A stretch of 64,000 nucleotides of DNA from Pikeienuella litoralis (GTDB lineage Bacteria; Pseudomonadota; Alphaproteobacteria; Rhodobacterales; Rhodobacteraceae): NCBI RefSeq assembly GCF_037646705.1, contig NZ_JBBHER010000004.1, positions 186,001 to 250,000 of the forward strand. The letters are read 5' to 3'. A program made the position numbers and the translations under genes. The notes under the pieces are model-generated. The model was not told where the DNA came from, ran no database searches, and saw only the letters and a list, made by a program, of their open reading frames with translations. Positions 44,745 to 53,844 of the stretch are shown piece by piece (position 1 is the stretch's first letter; every line of letters starts with the position of its first letter).

Positions 44745-45745
44745 GCATCCGACTTTCGGTCCGGGATCTCGGCGTCGCGTTTCGCGGCGCGGAAGGGCCC
44801 ATTCAGGTCGTCCACGAGGTTTCCTTCAACATCAGCGACGGCGAGACCCTCGCCGTCGTGGGCGAGAGCGGCTCGGGCAAGTCGGTCACCAGTCTCGCGC
44901 TGATGCGCCTTCTGCCGTCGGCGCCGCGCACGATCCTCTCCGGCGAAGCGATTCTCCGGGATGGCGAAGGTCTCGACCTGATCACGCTTCCCGAGCGGCG
45001 GGTGCGCCGGCTACGCGGGAACCGGATCGCGATGATCTTTCAGGAGCCGCTGACATCGCTCAACCCCGTCTACCGGGTCGGCGCCCAGATCATCGAATCG
45101 ATCCGAAGCCATCGCAACGTATCGAGGGCGCAGGCCTTCAAGCGCGCTCTGGAGCTTCTGGAGCAGGTCGGCATTCCGGAACCTGAAAAGCGGTTGCAAA
45201 GTTATCCGCATGAACTTTCAGGCGGCATGCGCCAGCGGGTGATGATCGCCATCGCCCTCGCGCTCGAGCCCGAAGTGTTGATCGCGGATGAGCCGACGAC
45301 GGCGCTCGACGTCACCGTGCAGGCGCAGATCCTCGAGCTTCTGCGTGAAATCCAGGACCGCACGGGCATGGCCATGCTTTTCATCACGCATAACTTCGGC
45401 GTCGTCGCCGAGATCGCCGACCGGACCATGGTCATGTACGCCGGCCGGATCGTGGAGGAAGGCGCGGTCGCGGAAGTGCTTGAGCGTCCGCTGATGCCGT
45501 ATACGAGCGGGCTGATGCGCTCCGTCCCGCGGCTGGCGTCCGCAGGCCGGCCTGACGTCGCGCTCGCGACGATCGAAGGTTTCGTGCCGGACCCGGCGCG
45601 CATGCCGTCGGGCTGCGCCTTTCACCCGCGCTGCCGACACCACAAGCCCGGGCTGTGCGATGTCGGCGCGCCAGAGCTTGAAACGGCCAGCGGAGGGCAT
45701 CGCCTGCGGTGCAAGCGCTGGCGTGAACTGGGCGCCGCGCCATGA
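44741..45745 (+). CDS. Dipeptide-type ABC transporter ATP-binding protein (DppD-like)
   Basis: A 334-residue ATPase starting MSIRLSVRDLGVAFRGAEGP at 44741. The open frame begins much earlier, but only this ATG, overlapping the permease stop, fits the family. Walker A is GESGSGKSVTS, the signature LSGGMRQRVMIA and Walker B VLIADEPTTALD. The C-terminal oligopeptide extension with a four-Cys-type region (GCAFHPRCRHHKPGLCDV) is present and may hold an Fe-S cluster, as reported for DppD-type ATPases. It forms a heterodimer with the following gene product. Confidence 0.94.
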   Translation: MSIRLSVRDLGVAFRGAEGPIQVVHEVSFNISDGETLAVVGESGSGKSVTSLALMRLLPSAPRTILSGEAILRDGEGLDLITLPERRVRRLRGNRIAMIFQEPLTSLNPVYRVGAQIIESIRSHRNVSRAQAFKRALELLEQVGIPEPEKRLQSYPHELSGGMRQRVMIAIALALEPEVLIADEPTTALDVTVQAQILELLREIQDRTGMAMLFITHNFGVVAEIADRTMVMYAGRIVEEGAVAEVLERPLMPYTSGLMRSVPRLASAGRPDVALATIEGFVPDPARMPSGCAFHPRCRHHKPGLCDVGAPELETASGGHRLRCKRWRELGAAP

Positions 45746-46761
45746 CCGCCCCGTTGATCAGGACCATCGGGCTGAAGCAGCATTTCGGGCTCGGCCGGGG
45801 CTTCTTCGCGGGCTCGGGTGATGTGGTGCGCGCGGTCGACGACATCTCAATCGAGATCGCCCGCGGCGAGGTGCTCGGCCTCGTCGGCGAGAGCGGGTCC
45901 GGAAAGTCCACGCTCGGCCGCGCGATCATGGCGCTTCAGCCGCCGACCGCCGGGGAGATGTATTTCGACGGAACCGATCTTGCGGCGCTGAAGCAGTCCG
46001 AGCTGCACCCGTATCGGCGGCGCATGCAGATGATCTTTCAGGATCCGTTCAGCAGCCTCAATCCGCGGATGACCATCTCGCAGACGCTGACCATGCCGCT
46101 GCGCTTCAACATGCGGGAGCTTTCCGTCGGACAGCGGGTCGATCGGGCCGCCGAAGGGTTGGAGCGCGTGGGTTTGCCGCGCGCCTATCTTTCGCGCTAT
46201 CCGCATGAATTCTCCGGCGGGCAGCGTCAGCGCATCGGTATTGCGCGGGCCTTGATGGTGGAGCCTGACTTTCTGATGGCCGATGAGGCGGTCTCCGCCC
46301 TCGACGTCTCGGTGCAGGCGCAGGTCCTGAACCTCTTGACCGAGATCCGGCGGGAGATGAACCTCACGATGCTCTTCGTTTCTCACGATCTCGCCGTCGT
46401 CGGCCACGTGTCCGACCGGGTGGCGGTGATGTATCTCGGTCAGATCATGGAAATCGCGCCGACGCGCACGCTCTTTGCGACCCCCCGTCACCCCTATACG
46501 GAAGCGCTGCTCTCCGCGGCTCCCGAACCGATACCGGGCCGGGCGGCCAACCGGATCGTGCTCGAAGGCGACATTCCGAGCCCGGTCAACCCCCCTTCCG
46601 GATGTGTGTTCCGAACCCGGTGCCGCTACGCATTGCCAGAATGCGCGAACGCGCGCCCGGCGCTCCGCAAAAGGGGCGAGGGAGTTGTCGCGGCCTGTAT
46701 CCGTGACGATCTCGCGCTTACGCCCGCGCCGGGAATGGAGCCACGGAAAGTCTCTGAATGA
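45742..46761 (+). CDS. Dipeptide-type ABC transporter ATP-binding protein (DppF-like)
   Basis: A 339-residue ATPase, last of the operon, overlapping the DppD-like stop by four bases. Walker A is GESGSGKSTLG, the signature FSGGQRQRIGIA, and Walker B FLMADEAVSALD (Glu kept; Ala where most have Pro). The C-terminal cysteine motif is GCVFRTRCRYALPEC. It pairs with the DppD-like ATPase to drive the two permeases. About 100 bases downstream lies a strong terminator-like hairpin. Confidence 0.94.
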   Translation: MTAPLIRTIGLKQHFGLGRGFFAGSGDVVRAVDDISIEIARGEVLGLVGESGSGKSTLGRAIMALQPPTAGEMYFDGTDLAALKQSELHPYRRRMQMIFQDPFSSLNPRMTISQTLTMPLRFNMRELSVGQRVDRAAEGLERVGLPRAYLSRYPHEFSGGQRQRIGIARALMVEPDFLMADEAVSALDVSVQAQVLNLLTEIRREMNLTMLFVSHDLAVVGHVSDRVAVMYLGQIMEIAPTRTLFATPRHPYTEALLSAAPEPIPGRAANRIVLEGDIPSPVNPPSGCVFRTRCRYALPECANARPALRKRGEGVVAACIRDDLALTPAPGMEPRKVSE

Positions 46762-46801
46762 CCGCGTTCTCGCTCTGGTTCGCCGACACCGGATTCGTCC
46801 G

Positions 46802-46856
46802 CGTCGGAAGAGGAGATTGAGGCGGATCTCTGCGTCGTCGGCGCCCGCCCTGGCTG
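46802..46856 (+). pseudogene. Possible remnant of an FAD-dependent oxidoreductase N-terminus
   Basis: Directly after the ABC operon one frame reads SEEEIEADLCVVGARPG and then stops. EADLCVVGA-x-PG is what the first beta-strand and glycine loop of a flavoprotein look like. Nothing further follows. It is too short to be certain. Confidence 0.25.
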
Positions 46857-46860
46857 ATCG

Positions 46861-46891
46861 GCGGGGGCGATCATATTCAGATCGCCCCCGC
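46861..46891. terminator. Hairpin between convergent ABC operon and alcohol dehydrogenase-like gene
   Basis: A perfect 12-bp stem GCGGGGGCGATC/GATCGCCCCCGC with loop ATATTCA. It stands between two converging genes and so can serve both directions. No long T-run follows on either side. Confidence 0.7.
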
Positions 46892-46903
46892 GCGGGAGAA
46901 AGG

Positions 46904-47914
46904 TCAGAACCCTTCGACGACGACCTTTCCCCTGGCCGATCCCGTCTCCACCAGTCGATGGGCCTCCCGCATGGTCTCGGCGTTGATCGGCCTCAACACG
47001 GTGTCGAGCGTCGTTCGGATGCGGCCGGCGTCGATCTCATCCGCGACATAGGACAGGAGCCTGTGCTGTTCGATCATGTCGGGCGTCTGGTGCATGGCGC
47101 GGGCGAACATGAACTCCCAATGCAGCGAGGCCGCCTTGGACTTCATTCCCTCCATCGGCATCGGCAGGTTGGTGTCGTCGATGGACACGATCCCGCCTTG
47201 CGGCCGAACCAGCTCGACCGCGGTCTCCCAGTGCCGCATGTCGTTGAAGATCGCGACATGGTCGACATGGCGCATCCCGAGGGCGCGGACCTGCGCGACC
47301 ATGTCCTCGCGGTGATTGACCACGTGGTCCGCCCCCAGCGACGTCACCCATTCGGTCGTCTCGGGGCGCGAGGCGGTGGCGATGACGGTGAGCCCCGCCG
47401 CTTTGGCGAGCTGGATCGCGATTGAGCCGACCCCGCCTCCGGCGCCGATGATCAGGACGCTCTGGCCCTTGCTCCCGCCGTCGCGGTCAATTCCGAGCCT
47501 GTCGAAGAACGCCTCATAGGCGGTGATGGTCGTCAGCGGCAGCGCCGCGGCCTCGGCGAAGCTCAGGCTTTTGGGCTTTCCGCCGACAATACGTTCGTCG
47601 ACCAGCTGGAACTCGGCGTTCGAGCCTGAACGGGTGATGTCGCCCGCGTAATAGACCTCATCGCCAGGCGCGAAGAGCGTGACGTCCGGGCCCACGGCCT
47701 CGACCACGCCGGCGGCGTCCCAGCCGAGCACGCGCGGCTCGTCCTCGACCCCATCCTTGGGCGCGCGGACCTTGGTGTCCACCGGATTCACCGAAACCGC
47801 CTTCACGGCGACGAGAATGTCTCGCCCCTTTGGCTCAGGTTTCGGGAGGTCCACGTCGAGAAACGCATCTGGATCGTCGACGGGCAGATAGTGGGTGAGT
47901 GCGACGGCTTTCAT
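46904..47914 (-). CDS. Zinc-independent MDR alcohol dehydrogenase / quinone reductase-type protein
   Basis: A 336-residue medium-chain reductase. It starts MKAVALTHYLPVDDPDAFLD. The catalytic-domain motif GWDAAGVVEAVGPDVTLFAP and the NADPH motif LIIGAGGGVGSIAIQLAKAA are clear. The cysteine/histidine zinc ligands of true alcohol dehydrogenases are absent, as in the ZADH/quinone oxidoreductase branch. It probably reduces quinones or enals. It reads toward the ABC operon and is the downstream neighbour of an SDR gene on the same strand (130 bases apart). Confidence 0.9.
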   Translation of the reverse strand: MKAVALTHYLPVDDPDAFLDVDLPKPEPKGRDILVAVKAVSVNPVDTKVRAPKDGVEDEPRVLGWDAAGVVEAVGPDVTLFAPGDEVYYAGDITRSGSNAEFQLVDERIVGGKPKSLSFAEAAALPLTTITAYEAFFDRLGIDRDGGSKGQSVLIIGAGGGVGSIAIQLAKAAGLTVIATASRPETTEWVTSLGADHVVNHREDMVAQVRALGMRHVDHVAIFNDMRHWETAVELVRPQGGIVSIDDTNLPMPMEGMKSKAASLHWEFMFARAMHQTPDMIEQHRLLSYVADEIDAGRIRTTLDTVLRPINAETMREAHRLVETGSARGKVVVEGF

Positions 47915-48044
47915 GGAATTTTCCTTTTAGAAATGGGCTTGCGTACTCGCGGACGTTGGGGCCGCCAGCGGAATGGCGCGCGGCTCGTCAGATTTGCGCT
48001 GTTCTGCGCGGAGCGGGGGATGCGGAGGGGGGCCGACCGCCTTC

Positions 48045-48830
48045 CTACGGCCGGGCCAGCAGCGCCTCCATCGCATCTACGACCTCGCGCGCCTTCGCGT
48101 TATCGAGCGCATCCGGATGGGGCTGGCCAAACCGGCCGGCGTCATTGTCGAAATACTTTCCGGACGCGGCTGCGAACTCGTCCGAGAACGCGGCGCGGAC
48201 CAGAATATCAGCGCCTATTCCAATGTCGTTCCCCGCGACGCCAAAGCCCTCCTTCACCATCTTGCTGGCGAGGAGCGAGCCCGGATTGACGGCCACGATG
48301 ACTTGGCCGCCCGCGAGGTCGGCCGCCAAGACGCGGGACCACATGGTGATGGCCAGCTTGCTCTGTGCGTAGGCCTCCATGTCGGAGAGCCGCGTCCGGC
48401 CTTCGAGCGCGTCGATGCTCACCGGCGCCTGGGCGGCGGAGGACAGATTGACGACGCGCCCGTCGGCGCGCATCGTCGGCAGCAAACGGCGGGTCAGCAC
48501 ATAGGGCGCGAGCGTGTTGACGACAAAACGCGTGTCGAGACCGTCAGGCGTGACCGGCTCCGGCGTCTTGTAGACGCCGGCATTGTTGATGAGGACGTCA
48601 AGCGCCGGGTGATCCGAGGCGACCGCTTCGGCAAGCGCTTCCACCTCGGCGATCCTCGACAGATCGGCGAGATAGCGGCCGGCCTCGGCGCCGACCGAAC
48701 GCGCAGCCGTCTCGAGCCTGTCGGAGCTCCGACCGTGCAAGAGCACCCGATGCCCCTTGGCGGCGAGGATCTTCGCGGTCGCGAGGCCAATCCCGTCGGT
48801 CGAGCCGGTGATCAGAATGGTCTTGGTCAT
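48045..48830 (-). CDS. SDR family NAD(P)-dependent oxidoreductase
   Basis: A 261-residue short-chain dehydrogenase. The cofactor motif is ITGSTDGIGLATAKILAAKG, followed by LLHGRSSDRLE, where the Arg favours NADP. NNAGVYK and the catalytic Ser/Tyr/Lys in NLSSAAQAP and YAQSK are intact. The layout resembles retinol-dehydrogenase-like SDRs. It is probably co-transcribed with the MDR gene downstream, and both could act in stress-related carbonyl detoxification. The substrate is unknown. Confidence 0.9.
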   Translation of the reverse strand: MTKTILITGSTDGIGLATAKILAAKGHRVLLHGRSSDRLETAARSVGAEAGRYLADLSRIAEVEALAEAVASDHPALDVLINNAGVYKTPEPVTPDGLDTRFVVNTLAPYVLTRRLLPTMRADGRVVNLSSAAQAPVSIDALEGRTRLSDMEAYAQSKLAITMWSRVLAADLAGGQVIVAVNPGSLLASKMVKEGFGVAGNDIGIGADILVRAAFSDEFAAASGKYFDNDAGRFGQPHPDALDNAKAREVVDAMEALLARP

Positions 48831-49083
48831 GTCCGCGACTCCCGTTTCCTCTTCAGTATAGCACGGGGGCCAAACTCTCGGGGCTCATGCGCGGGACCTC
48901 CGCCGCGTCGTCCTCCGCCAGGTCGAGCGCGCCGCGCGCGACCGGAATCGAGTCCCCCGCCGCCGCGCTCAAGGAGCCATCGGCGCGCCCAGGCGGGAGG
49001 ACTTCACCTATGAACAGGCGCCGTCATTCGCTGCTGGCCTGCGACAGCCCACTCTATCGCCAGGGCCGCCCTGAACGAGAGAC
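48831..49083. other. Intergenic stretch, no gene seen
   Basis: Holds the promoter side of the SDR gene. No frame here shows recognisable protein features. Confidence 0.4.
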
Positions 49084-49108
49084 GCGCCCGGAGAGGCTCT
49101 CCGGGCGC
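49084..49108 (-). terminator. Hairpin downstream of bioY
   Basis: A perfect 11-bp stem GCGCCCGGAGA/TCTCCGGGCGC with a three-base loop, 28 bases past the bioY stop. On the minus strand a pyrimidine-rich tail follows (GCGTCTCTCGTTC). It is a likely transcription terminator. Confidence 0.72.
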
Positions 49109-49135
49109 GCTTTCGCCGCGAGATGCGGCAACGCC

Positions 49136-49753
49136 TCAGACGCGCCCGCCAATCAGCCGCCAGATCAGCGGAAAGCCGACCGCCGCCAGCGCGAGCTTCA
49201 TCGCGTCGATCCAGATGAAGGGAAAGACGCCGAACGCGATCGCCTTCTCAAGGCCAACTCCGCTGAGGTCGGCGCCGAAGGCGGTGAGCGGGAAGCCGTA
49301 GGCGAGCCAGAAAACACCCGGCAGGAACAGCGCCGCGATCCCGATCGCCATCGCGGCGGTCGCGGTCAGCACATTGCGGTCCCAGCCCCGCTCGGCCAGC
49401 CATCCGGTCACGGCCGCCGCGGCCACGAAGCCGACGAGATATCCGCCGGTCGGCCCGAACATGTAGGCGAGCCCGATTCCCAGTTCCGGCGTCCCCGCGA
49501 AAACCGGCTGCCCCGCCGCGCCGAGCGCGAGATAGGCGATCATCGTCGCCGCGCCCATCCGCGCGCCATAGGCCATGCCGATGGCGATGACGACGAGTGT
49601 CTGCATGGTCACCGGCACCGGGATCGTCGTCACCCTGATCTTCGCCGAAATCCACATCAGAGCGACGCCAAGCGCCACCATGCCGGCGCGTTTCAGCCAG
49701 GGATTTACTTTTCCTAATGTTAACACTCGGTCTGTCAGCACTCGTCCCGTCAT
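49136..49753 (-). CDS. bioY: Biotin transporter BioY
   Basis: A 205-residue membrane protein, the substrate-binding S component for biotin uptake. Six hydrophobic helices are visible. PVPVTMQTLVVIAIGMAYGA and MFGPTGGYLVGFVAAAAV are the family's diagnostic stretches. No bioM/bioN energising genes are adjacent, so it works alone or with remote ECF partners, as is common in alphaproteobacteria. I looked for a BioR box (TTATmkATAA) before the gene and did not find one. The first residues (MTGRVLTDRVLTLGKVNPWL) include a short repeat; ATG 49753 is the only reasonable start. Confidence 0.93.
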   Translation of the reverse strand: MTGRVLTDRVLTLGKVNPWLKRAGMVALGVALMWISAKIRVTTIPVPVTMQTLVVIAIGMAYGARMGAATMIAYLALGAAGQPVFAGTPELGIGLAYMFGPTGGYLVGFVAAAAVTGWLAERGWDRNVLTATAAMAIGIAALFLPGVFWLAYGFPLTAFGADLSGVGLEKAIAFGVFPFIWIDAMKLALAAVGFPLIWRLIGGRV

Positions 49754-50257
49754 TACAAATCGTCCTCATCTTGGGTGATTGACCGCGCCGCGGAATTGCG
49801 ACGCGCCCCCATGGTCGCCAAGTTTCCGCCGCGGCGCAACATCAAACCGCCATAGCGCACGCGGCCACAGGCGCGCCAATTGCTCGGATTCGAGCTCGCG
49901 CCTGGATCGCCCAGGGTCATTCGGCATGGCGCATCGCCGTGCGAAAGCAAGTCCTGGAGATCCGGAACGCCCAGCCAGCGCCGGTGGCGCAGGGGCCCGC
50001 GCCATCCCGGACCGCCGAAATCATCACGGCGCCAAACCCGAGGCGCCGACACACACCACCTCCTTCGCCAAGCCGGGCCGCTAGAAAGCGCCAAACCATA
50101 TCAGGACGCTTGATCGAGGCGCACATCTCAGGCAGCGTGCACGTTAACGCTTTCCACTTGAAAATGTCGGTTGAGGCGTTTCTCAGCCGCTCGGGAGCCG
50201 CGGCGCGAGGCGCTGACGCCTTCCACCCAAGCAGGGATGGGCGGAAGGATCGAGATC
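49754..50257. other. Divergent intergenic stretch between bioY and the propeller gene
   Basis: About 500 bases with no credible gene. It should hold both promoters. Short frames on both strands lack motifs. Confidence 0.45.
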
Positions 50258-52342
50258 GTGAAGCTCCCCGTGATGCAAACCGTGAAATGCGCAGCCCTCG
50301 CCGTTTCGGCCGCGCTCATGTCGTTATCCGCCTCCGCCGCCGATCGTATCCAAGGGCGGGTCGAGGCCGGCGGCGCGCCGATCTCCGGGGCGGACGTGAC
50401 CCTGTGGCTGGCGGGGCCAGGCGCCCCGCAGAAGCTCGCCGAGGCGAAGACGGACGCCGATGGCGGCTACGATCTGGCGCTCGCCGGCGATGGCGGCGGC
50501 GGCGTGCTTTACCTCATCGCCAAAGGCGGTGAGGCGAAGCTCGCGGCGAGCAAGGGGCCAAACTCGGCCATCACCCTGATGGCCACGTTGGGGACCGAAC
50601 CGCCGGCGCGCGTGACCGTCAACGAGTTCACCACCGTGGCCTCCGCATGGACCGGAGCGCAGTTTCTGAACGGCGCCGCGCTGAGCGGCGATGCGCTTGG
50701 ATTGCGGATCGCCGCCGGAAACGCGCCGAATCTCGTCAATCTCGAAACCGGCGGCCTCGGGTCGGTCATTCTGGACCCGCTGAACGGGCCGCAGACCACC
50801 ACGCTGGCCAAGCTGAACACGCTCGGCCTTCTGCTCTCCGCCTGCGTCACGGCGCTCCCGGACGCGTGCGACAAGCTTTTCGACGCGGCGACGCCGCCGG
50901 GCGGAGCCGCGCCGGCCGACACGCTGTCCGCGGCGCAAAACATCGCCCGCCACCCATGGAGCCAGGCGGACAAGATCTTCGGATTGCTGGACGAATTGTA
51001 TCCCGTCCCCGCCGGGAAGCGCTACCGCGACGTGGCGCTCATCCCTTACCTCACCTTCGCCCCCAGCGCCTGGACCCTGTCGCTGGTCTACGCGGGGGGC
51101 GGCTATTCCGGGGTCGGCGGCATCGCCATCGACGGCGAGGGCGCCATGTGGTCCAACAACAACTTCATGGTCGGGTCGCAAACCACGATTTTCGAGCAGT
51201 TTGGCGGCGGCGTCTCGAAGTTCGCGCCGAACGGCCGGCCGCTCTCGCCGCCGATCACGGGCTATCTTGGCGGCGGCGTCGACAGCGCCGGTTGGGGCGT
51301 CGCCATCTCCGCCGACGACAAGGTCTGGGTCACCAGCCTGATCGGCAGCACCATTTCCGTATTCGACCGAAAGACCGGAAAACCGCTTTCGCCGGAGGCC
51401 GGTTACAATTTCGGCGGCAAGCTGGGCCAGATGCAGGGCGTCATCGTCACCCCGAACGGCGACGTGTGGGCGCTCGACAATGGCCACGATCAGATCGTTC
51501 ACCTGCCCCAGGGGGACGCCGCGAAAGGCCGCATCCTCGGGCGAACCGTGGACGGCGAGCCCGTCGATGGCGCCCTCAAGGTCAAGGCGCCCTTCGGCTT
51601 GGCCATTGATCAGCAGGACCGGATCTGGGTCACCAATAGCGGCTCCAACACCGTGACCCGCTTTCCCGCCAGCGACCCGGGCGCCGCCGTGGAGTTCGAG
51701 GTCGGCTACAGCCCGCACGCCATCGCCATCGACAGCAAGGGCAACGCCTGGGTCGCCAACTCCATCGGCCACCCCGGCGCGATGGAGAAACTGGCGTTCA
51801 TCAAGGAAAAGCTCAAAGCGAAAGTCGGGAGTCTGGAAGGCTCGATGTCGGACGAAGAACGCGCCGCCAAGGGGTGGATCGATCTCTTCAGCATCGCGGA
51901 CAGATACCCTGGGGGCGATGTGTCGATGATCCGGGCTGACGGCGCGGTCCTCGGCCCCTTCGACGCCGGCAAGAGCATGAACGGGGCCTGGGGCGTCTCC
52001 ATTGACGGCGACGACAATGTCTGGATCTCGAACTCCATGAGCCACACCGTCACCCAGCTATGCGGCGTGCGCACCGAGACCTGCCCGCCGGGCCTCGCGA
52101 CAGGCGATCCGATTTCGCCCTCGGGCGGTTATATCGGCGGCCTGCAAACCGTCACCGGCATCGCTCTCAACCCCGCCGGCGACGTCTGGGTGGCCAACAG
52201 CTGGAACCAGACGGATGTCGGCTTCAGCGAAGCGCCGGACGAGGCGCTGTCCACCCGCTTCGCCGCCAACAGCACGGTGGTTTTCTTCGGGCTGGCCAAA
52301 CCCGTGGGCACGCCGCTGATCGGACCGGCGAAGGCGCAATAG
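50258..52342 (+). CDS. Secreted NHL/Vgb-like beta-propeller protein with N-terminal carboxypeptidase-regulatory-like domain
   Basis: A protein of about 694 residues. I favour GTG 50258 (preceded by GGAAGG) or ATG 50273; both give the signal VMQTVKCAALAVSAALMSLS with cleavage at ASA-AD. An ATG at 50237 is also possible. Residues after the signal (DRIQGRVEAGGAPISGADVT) resemble a carboxypeptidase-regulatory-like beta domain. The rest has NHL or virginiamycin-lyase-like blades with repeated phrases such as DDKVWVTSLIGSTISVFD, QDRIWVTNSGSNTVTRFPA, KGNAWVANSIGHP and DNVWISNSMSHTVTQL. No catalytic residues can be confirmed. It probably binds or senses a ligand in the periplasm. Confidence 0.78.
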   Translation: MKLPVMQTVKCAALAVSAALMSLSASAADRIQGRVEAGGAPISGADVTLWLAGPGAPQKLAEAKTDADGGYDLALAGDGGGGVLYLIAKGGEAKLAASKGPNSAITLMATLGTEPPARVTVNEFTTVASAWTGAQFLNGAALSGDALGLRIAAGNAPNLVNLETGGLGSVILDPLNGPQTTTLAKLNTLGLLLSACVTALPDACDKLFDAATPPGGAAPADTLSAAQNIARHPWSQADKIFGLLDELYPVPAGKRYRDVALIPYLTFAPSAWTLSLVYAGGGYSGVGGIAIDGEGAMWSNNNFMVGSQTTIFEQFGGGVSKFAPNGRPLSPPITGYLGGGVDSAGWGVAISADDKVWVTSLIGSTISVFDRKTGKPLSPEAGYNFGGKLGQMQGVIVTPNGDVWALDNGHDQIVHLPQGDAAKGRILGRTVDGEPVDGALKVKAPFGLAIDQQDRIWVTNSGSNTVTRFPASDPGAAVEFEVGYSPHAIAIDSKGNAWVANSIGHPGAMEKLAFIKEKLKAKVGSLEGSMSDEERAAKGWIDLFSIADRYPGGDVSMIRADGAVLGPFDAGKSMNGAWGVSIDGDDNVWISNSMSHTVTQLCGVRTETCPPGLATGDPISPSGGYIGGLQTVTGIALNPAGDVWVANSWNQTDVGFSEAPDEALSTRFAANSTVVFFGLAKPVGTPLIGPAKAQ

Positions 52343-52435
52343 TTCGTCGCGGAGATGGGCCATCCGATACCGGCCGATGGCCCGCCGGCTTACCCCTGAG
52401 CTCCCTCGAAATCAGGGCGCAGGCGCGAGCCGCGA

Positions 52436-52614
52436 TGTTCAGGCCGTTGGCCCGCGCCGAGCAGGAGATCAGAGCAGTCGAATCGCAGGCGGCGCAAGCG
52501 GCTGTCGATCTCGTCCTTCTCCCGGACGCCGACGGGAGAGGCGAGCGGATCCTTGGGCTCATGCGGCGGTTGTCGGAGAAGCTCAAGCCTCGCCAGATCC
52601 TGTCTCAAAGATGA
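52436..52614 (+). CDS. Possible small helical protein, unknown
   Basis: A 59-residue frame starting MFRPLARAEQEIRAVESQAA and ending LMRRLSEKLKPRQILSQR. Its amphipathic composition looks more like protein than most frames in this gap, and the frame is open upstream too. There is no clear ribosome site and no family match. It could be a fragment of a lost gene. Confidence 0.25.
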
Positions 52615-52776
52615 GGAATAGCTCAAGAGCGCCCTTTTCAGCGGCCCGGAAAAGCGCTCAGGACGGGCGGCGGTCTTCACCCTGACGCGATTCAGGTCAT
52701 GCTGTTATCTGTTTCATTCAACTCATTGAAAGTGTTAATTTCGCTGCATAACTACGCCAATTTGTAGGACGATAAA
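52615..52776. other. Promoter region of the second DUF1254 pair
   Basis: The last 80 bases before the gene are AT-richer than the surroundings (for example ATTCAACTCATTGAAAGTG), and TAGGACG precedes the ATG as a ribosome site. Confidence 0.45.
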
Positions 52777-53844
52777 ATGAAAACGAAAAACAACCTCACG
52801 CGCTGGATTTTGGGAGCGTGCGTGGCTGGACTGTCAATTTCGAGCGCAGTCCCGGTGAGCGCGCTTGATACGGTCGAGAGCTACATTCGCGAGTATCCGA
52901 ACCAACAGCAGGTTCATATGATGAAGGCCTGGCTCAAGGATAACAAACCGGGAACTTTCACCTTTACGGGCCTCGTCGATCCCACCGATCACACGGTGAT
53001 CACGCCTCAGGCGACGGTGGACTACGGCTACAACTGGTTCAGCCTGTCTGACGGGCCCGCGGTGCTGAGCACCCCGAAATATGAAAAGTTCTTCTCGGTC
53101 TCGGTCTTCGACATGAAGCACAATGTGCCGGCGGTGCTCGTCAATCCGGACAAGCCGATATTATTGACCAGACCAGGCTTTGCGCGGCCCGACGGCGATT
53201 ATCACGTTGTCGAGTTGGAAACCGATCAGGGTGTGATCCTCACCCGCATGGTCGTGGTGAAAAACCTCGATGAGGTTACGGCCCTATCGAAAAAGATCGT
53301 GATGACGGGCGGCGATGGCGACATGGACCGCCCTGTCCAGCGCTTTTCAGAGCCAATCCGAAAGGCGGGCGAGCATGTCATCAAGGCGATGGTCGAGGTC
53401 GTCAACCCGGACACTGTTTTTGGCGAGAGAAGCGGCGACGTGGGAGACCTCAACCTCGCCGCAGGAGTGATGCAGGGTCAGCTCGGCACTCCGCCCCAGA
53501 CGGTGCGCTACGCGCTGACGCTGGCCGACGATTCCGGGGCGCCCCTGAAAGGCGACGCGACCTATGAAGTCACCGTCCCGGCGGGTATCGTCAAGGATAG
53601 CGGATACTTCTCCGTCACGGTCTATGGCGCTGACGACAAGTTCCTGATCCCGAACAAGCTGAAGCAATACGACAGAACAACCTATGACGCCAAGGCGAAT
53701 GCGGACGGAACTTACACTGTGACGCTCTCGCCGGACGGAGGTGGACAGAACGGAATTCCGACAGGCAAGGATTTTTACATGATCACCCGCGCCTACGTTC
53801 CTGTGCCCGGCGCCGCCATTCAGCCGAAAGTTGAAAAGAAATGA
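52777..53844 (+). CDS. DUF1254/DUF1214 periplasmic protein
   Basis: A 355-residue secreted protein, shorter than the pair at 35-38 kb. Signal MKTKNNLTRWILGACVAGLS is cleaved near VSA-LD. The DUF1254 part has DHTVITPQATVDYGYNWFSL and SDGPAVLSTPKYEKFFSVSV. The DUF1214 part has YEVTVPAGIVKDSGYFSVTV and TYTVTLSPDGGGQNGIPTGK, ending DFYMITRAYVPVPG. Its TGA overlaps the start of the next family member by four bases, so both are made together in similar amounts and might form a complex. Confidence 0.87.
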   Translation: MKTKNNLTRWILGACVAGLSISSAVPVSALDTVESYIREYPNQQQVHMMKAWLKDNKPGTFTFTGLVDPTDHTVITPQATVDYGYNWFSLSDGPAVLSTPKYEKFFSVSVFDMKHNVPAVLVNPDKPILLTRPGFARPDGDYHVVELETDQGVILTRMVVVKNLDEVTALSKKIVMTGGDGDMDRPVQRFSEPIRKAGEHVIKAMVEVVNPDTVFGERSGDVGDLNLAAGVMQGQLGTPPQTVRYALTLADDSGAPLKGDATYEVTVPAGIVKDSGYFSVTVYGADDKFLIPNKLKQYDRTTYDAKANADGTYTVTLSPDGGGQNGIPTGKDFYMITRAYVPVPGAAIQPKVEKK

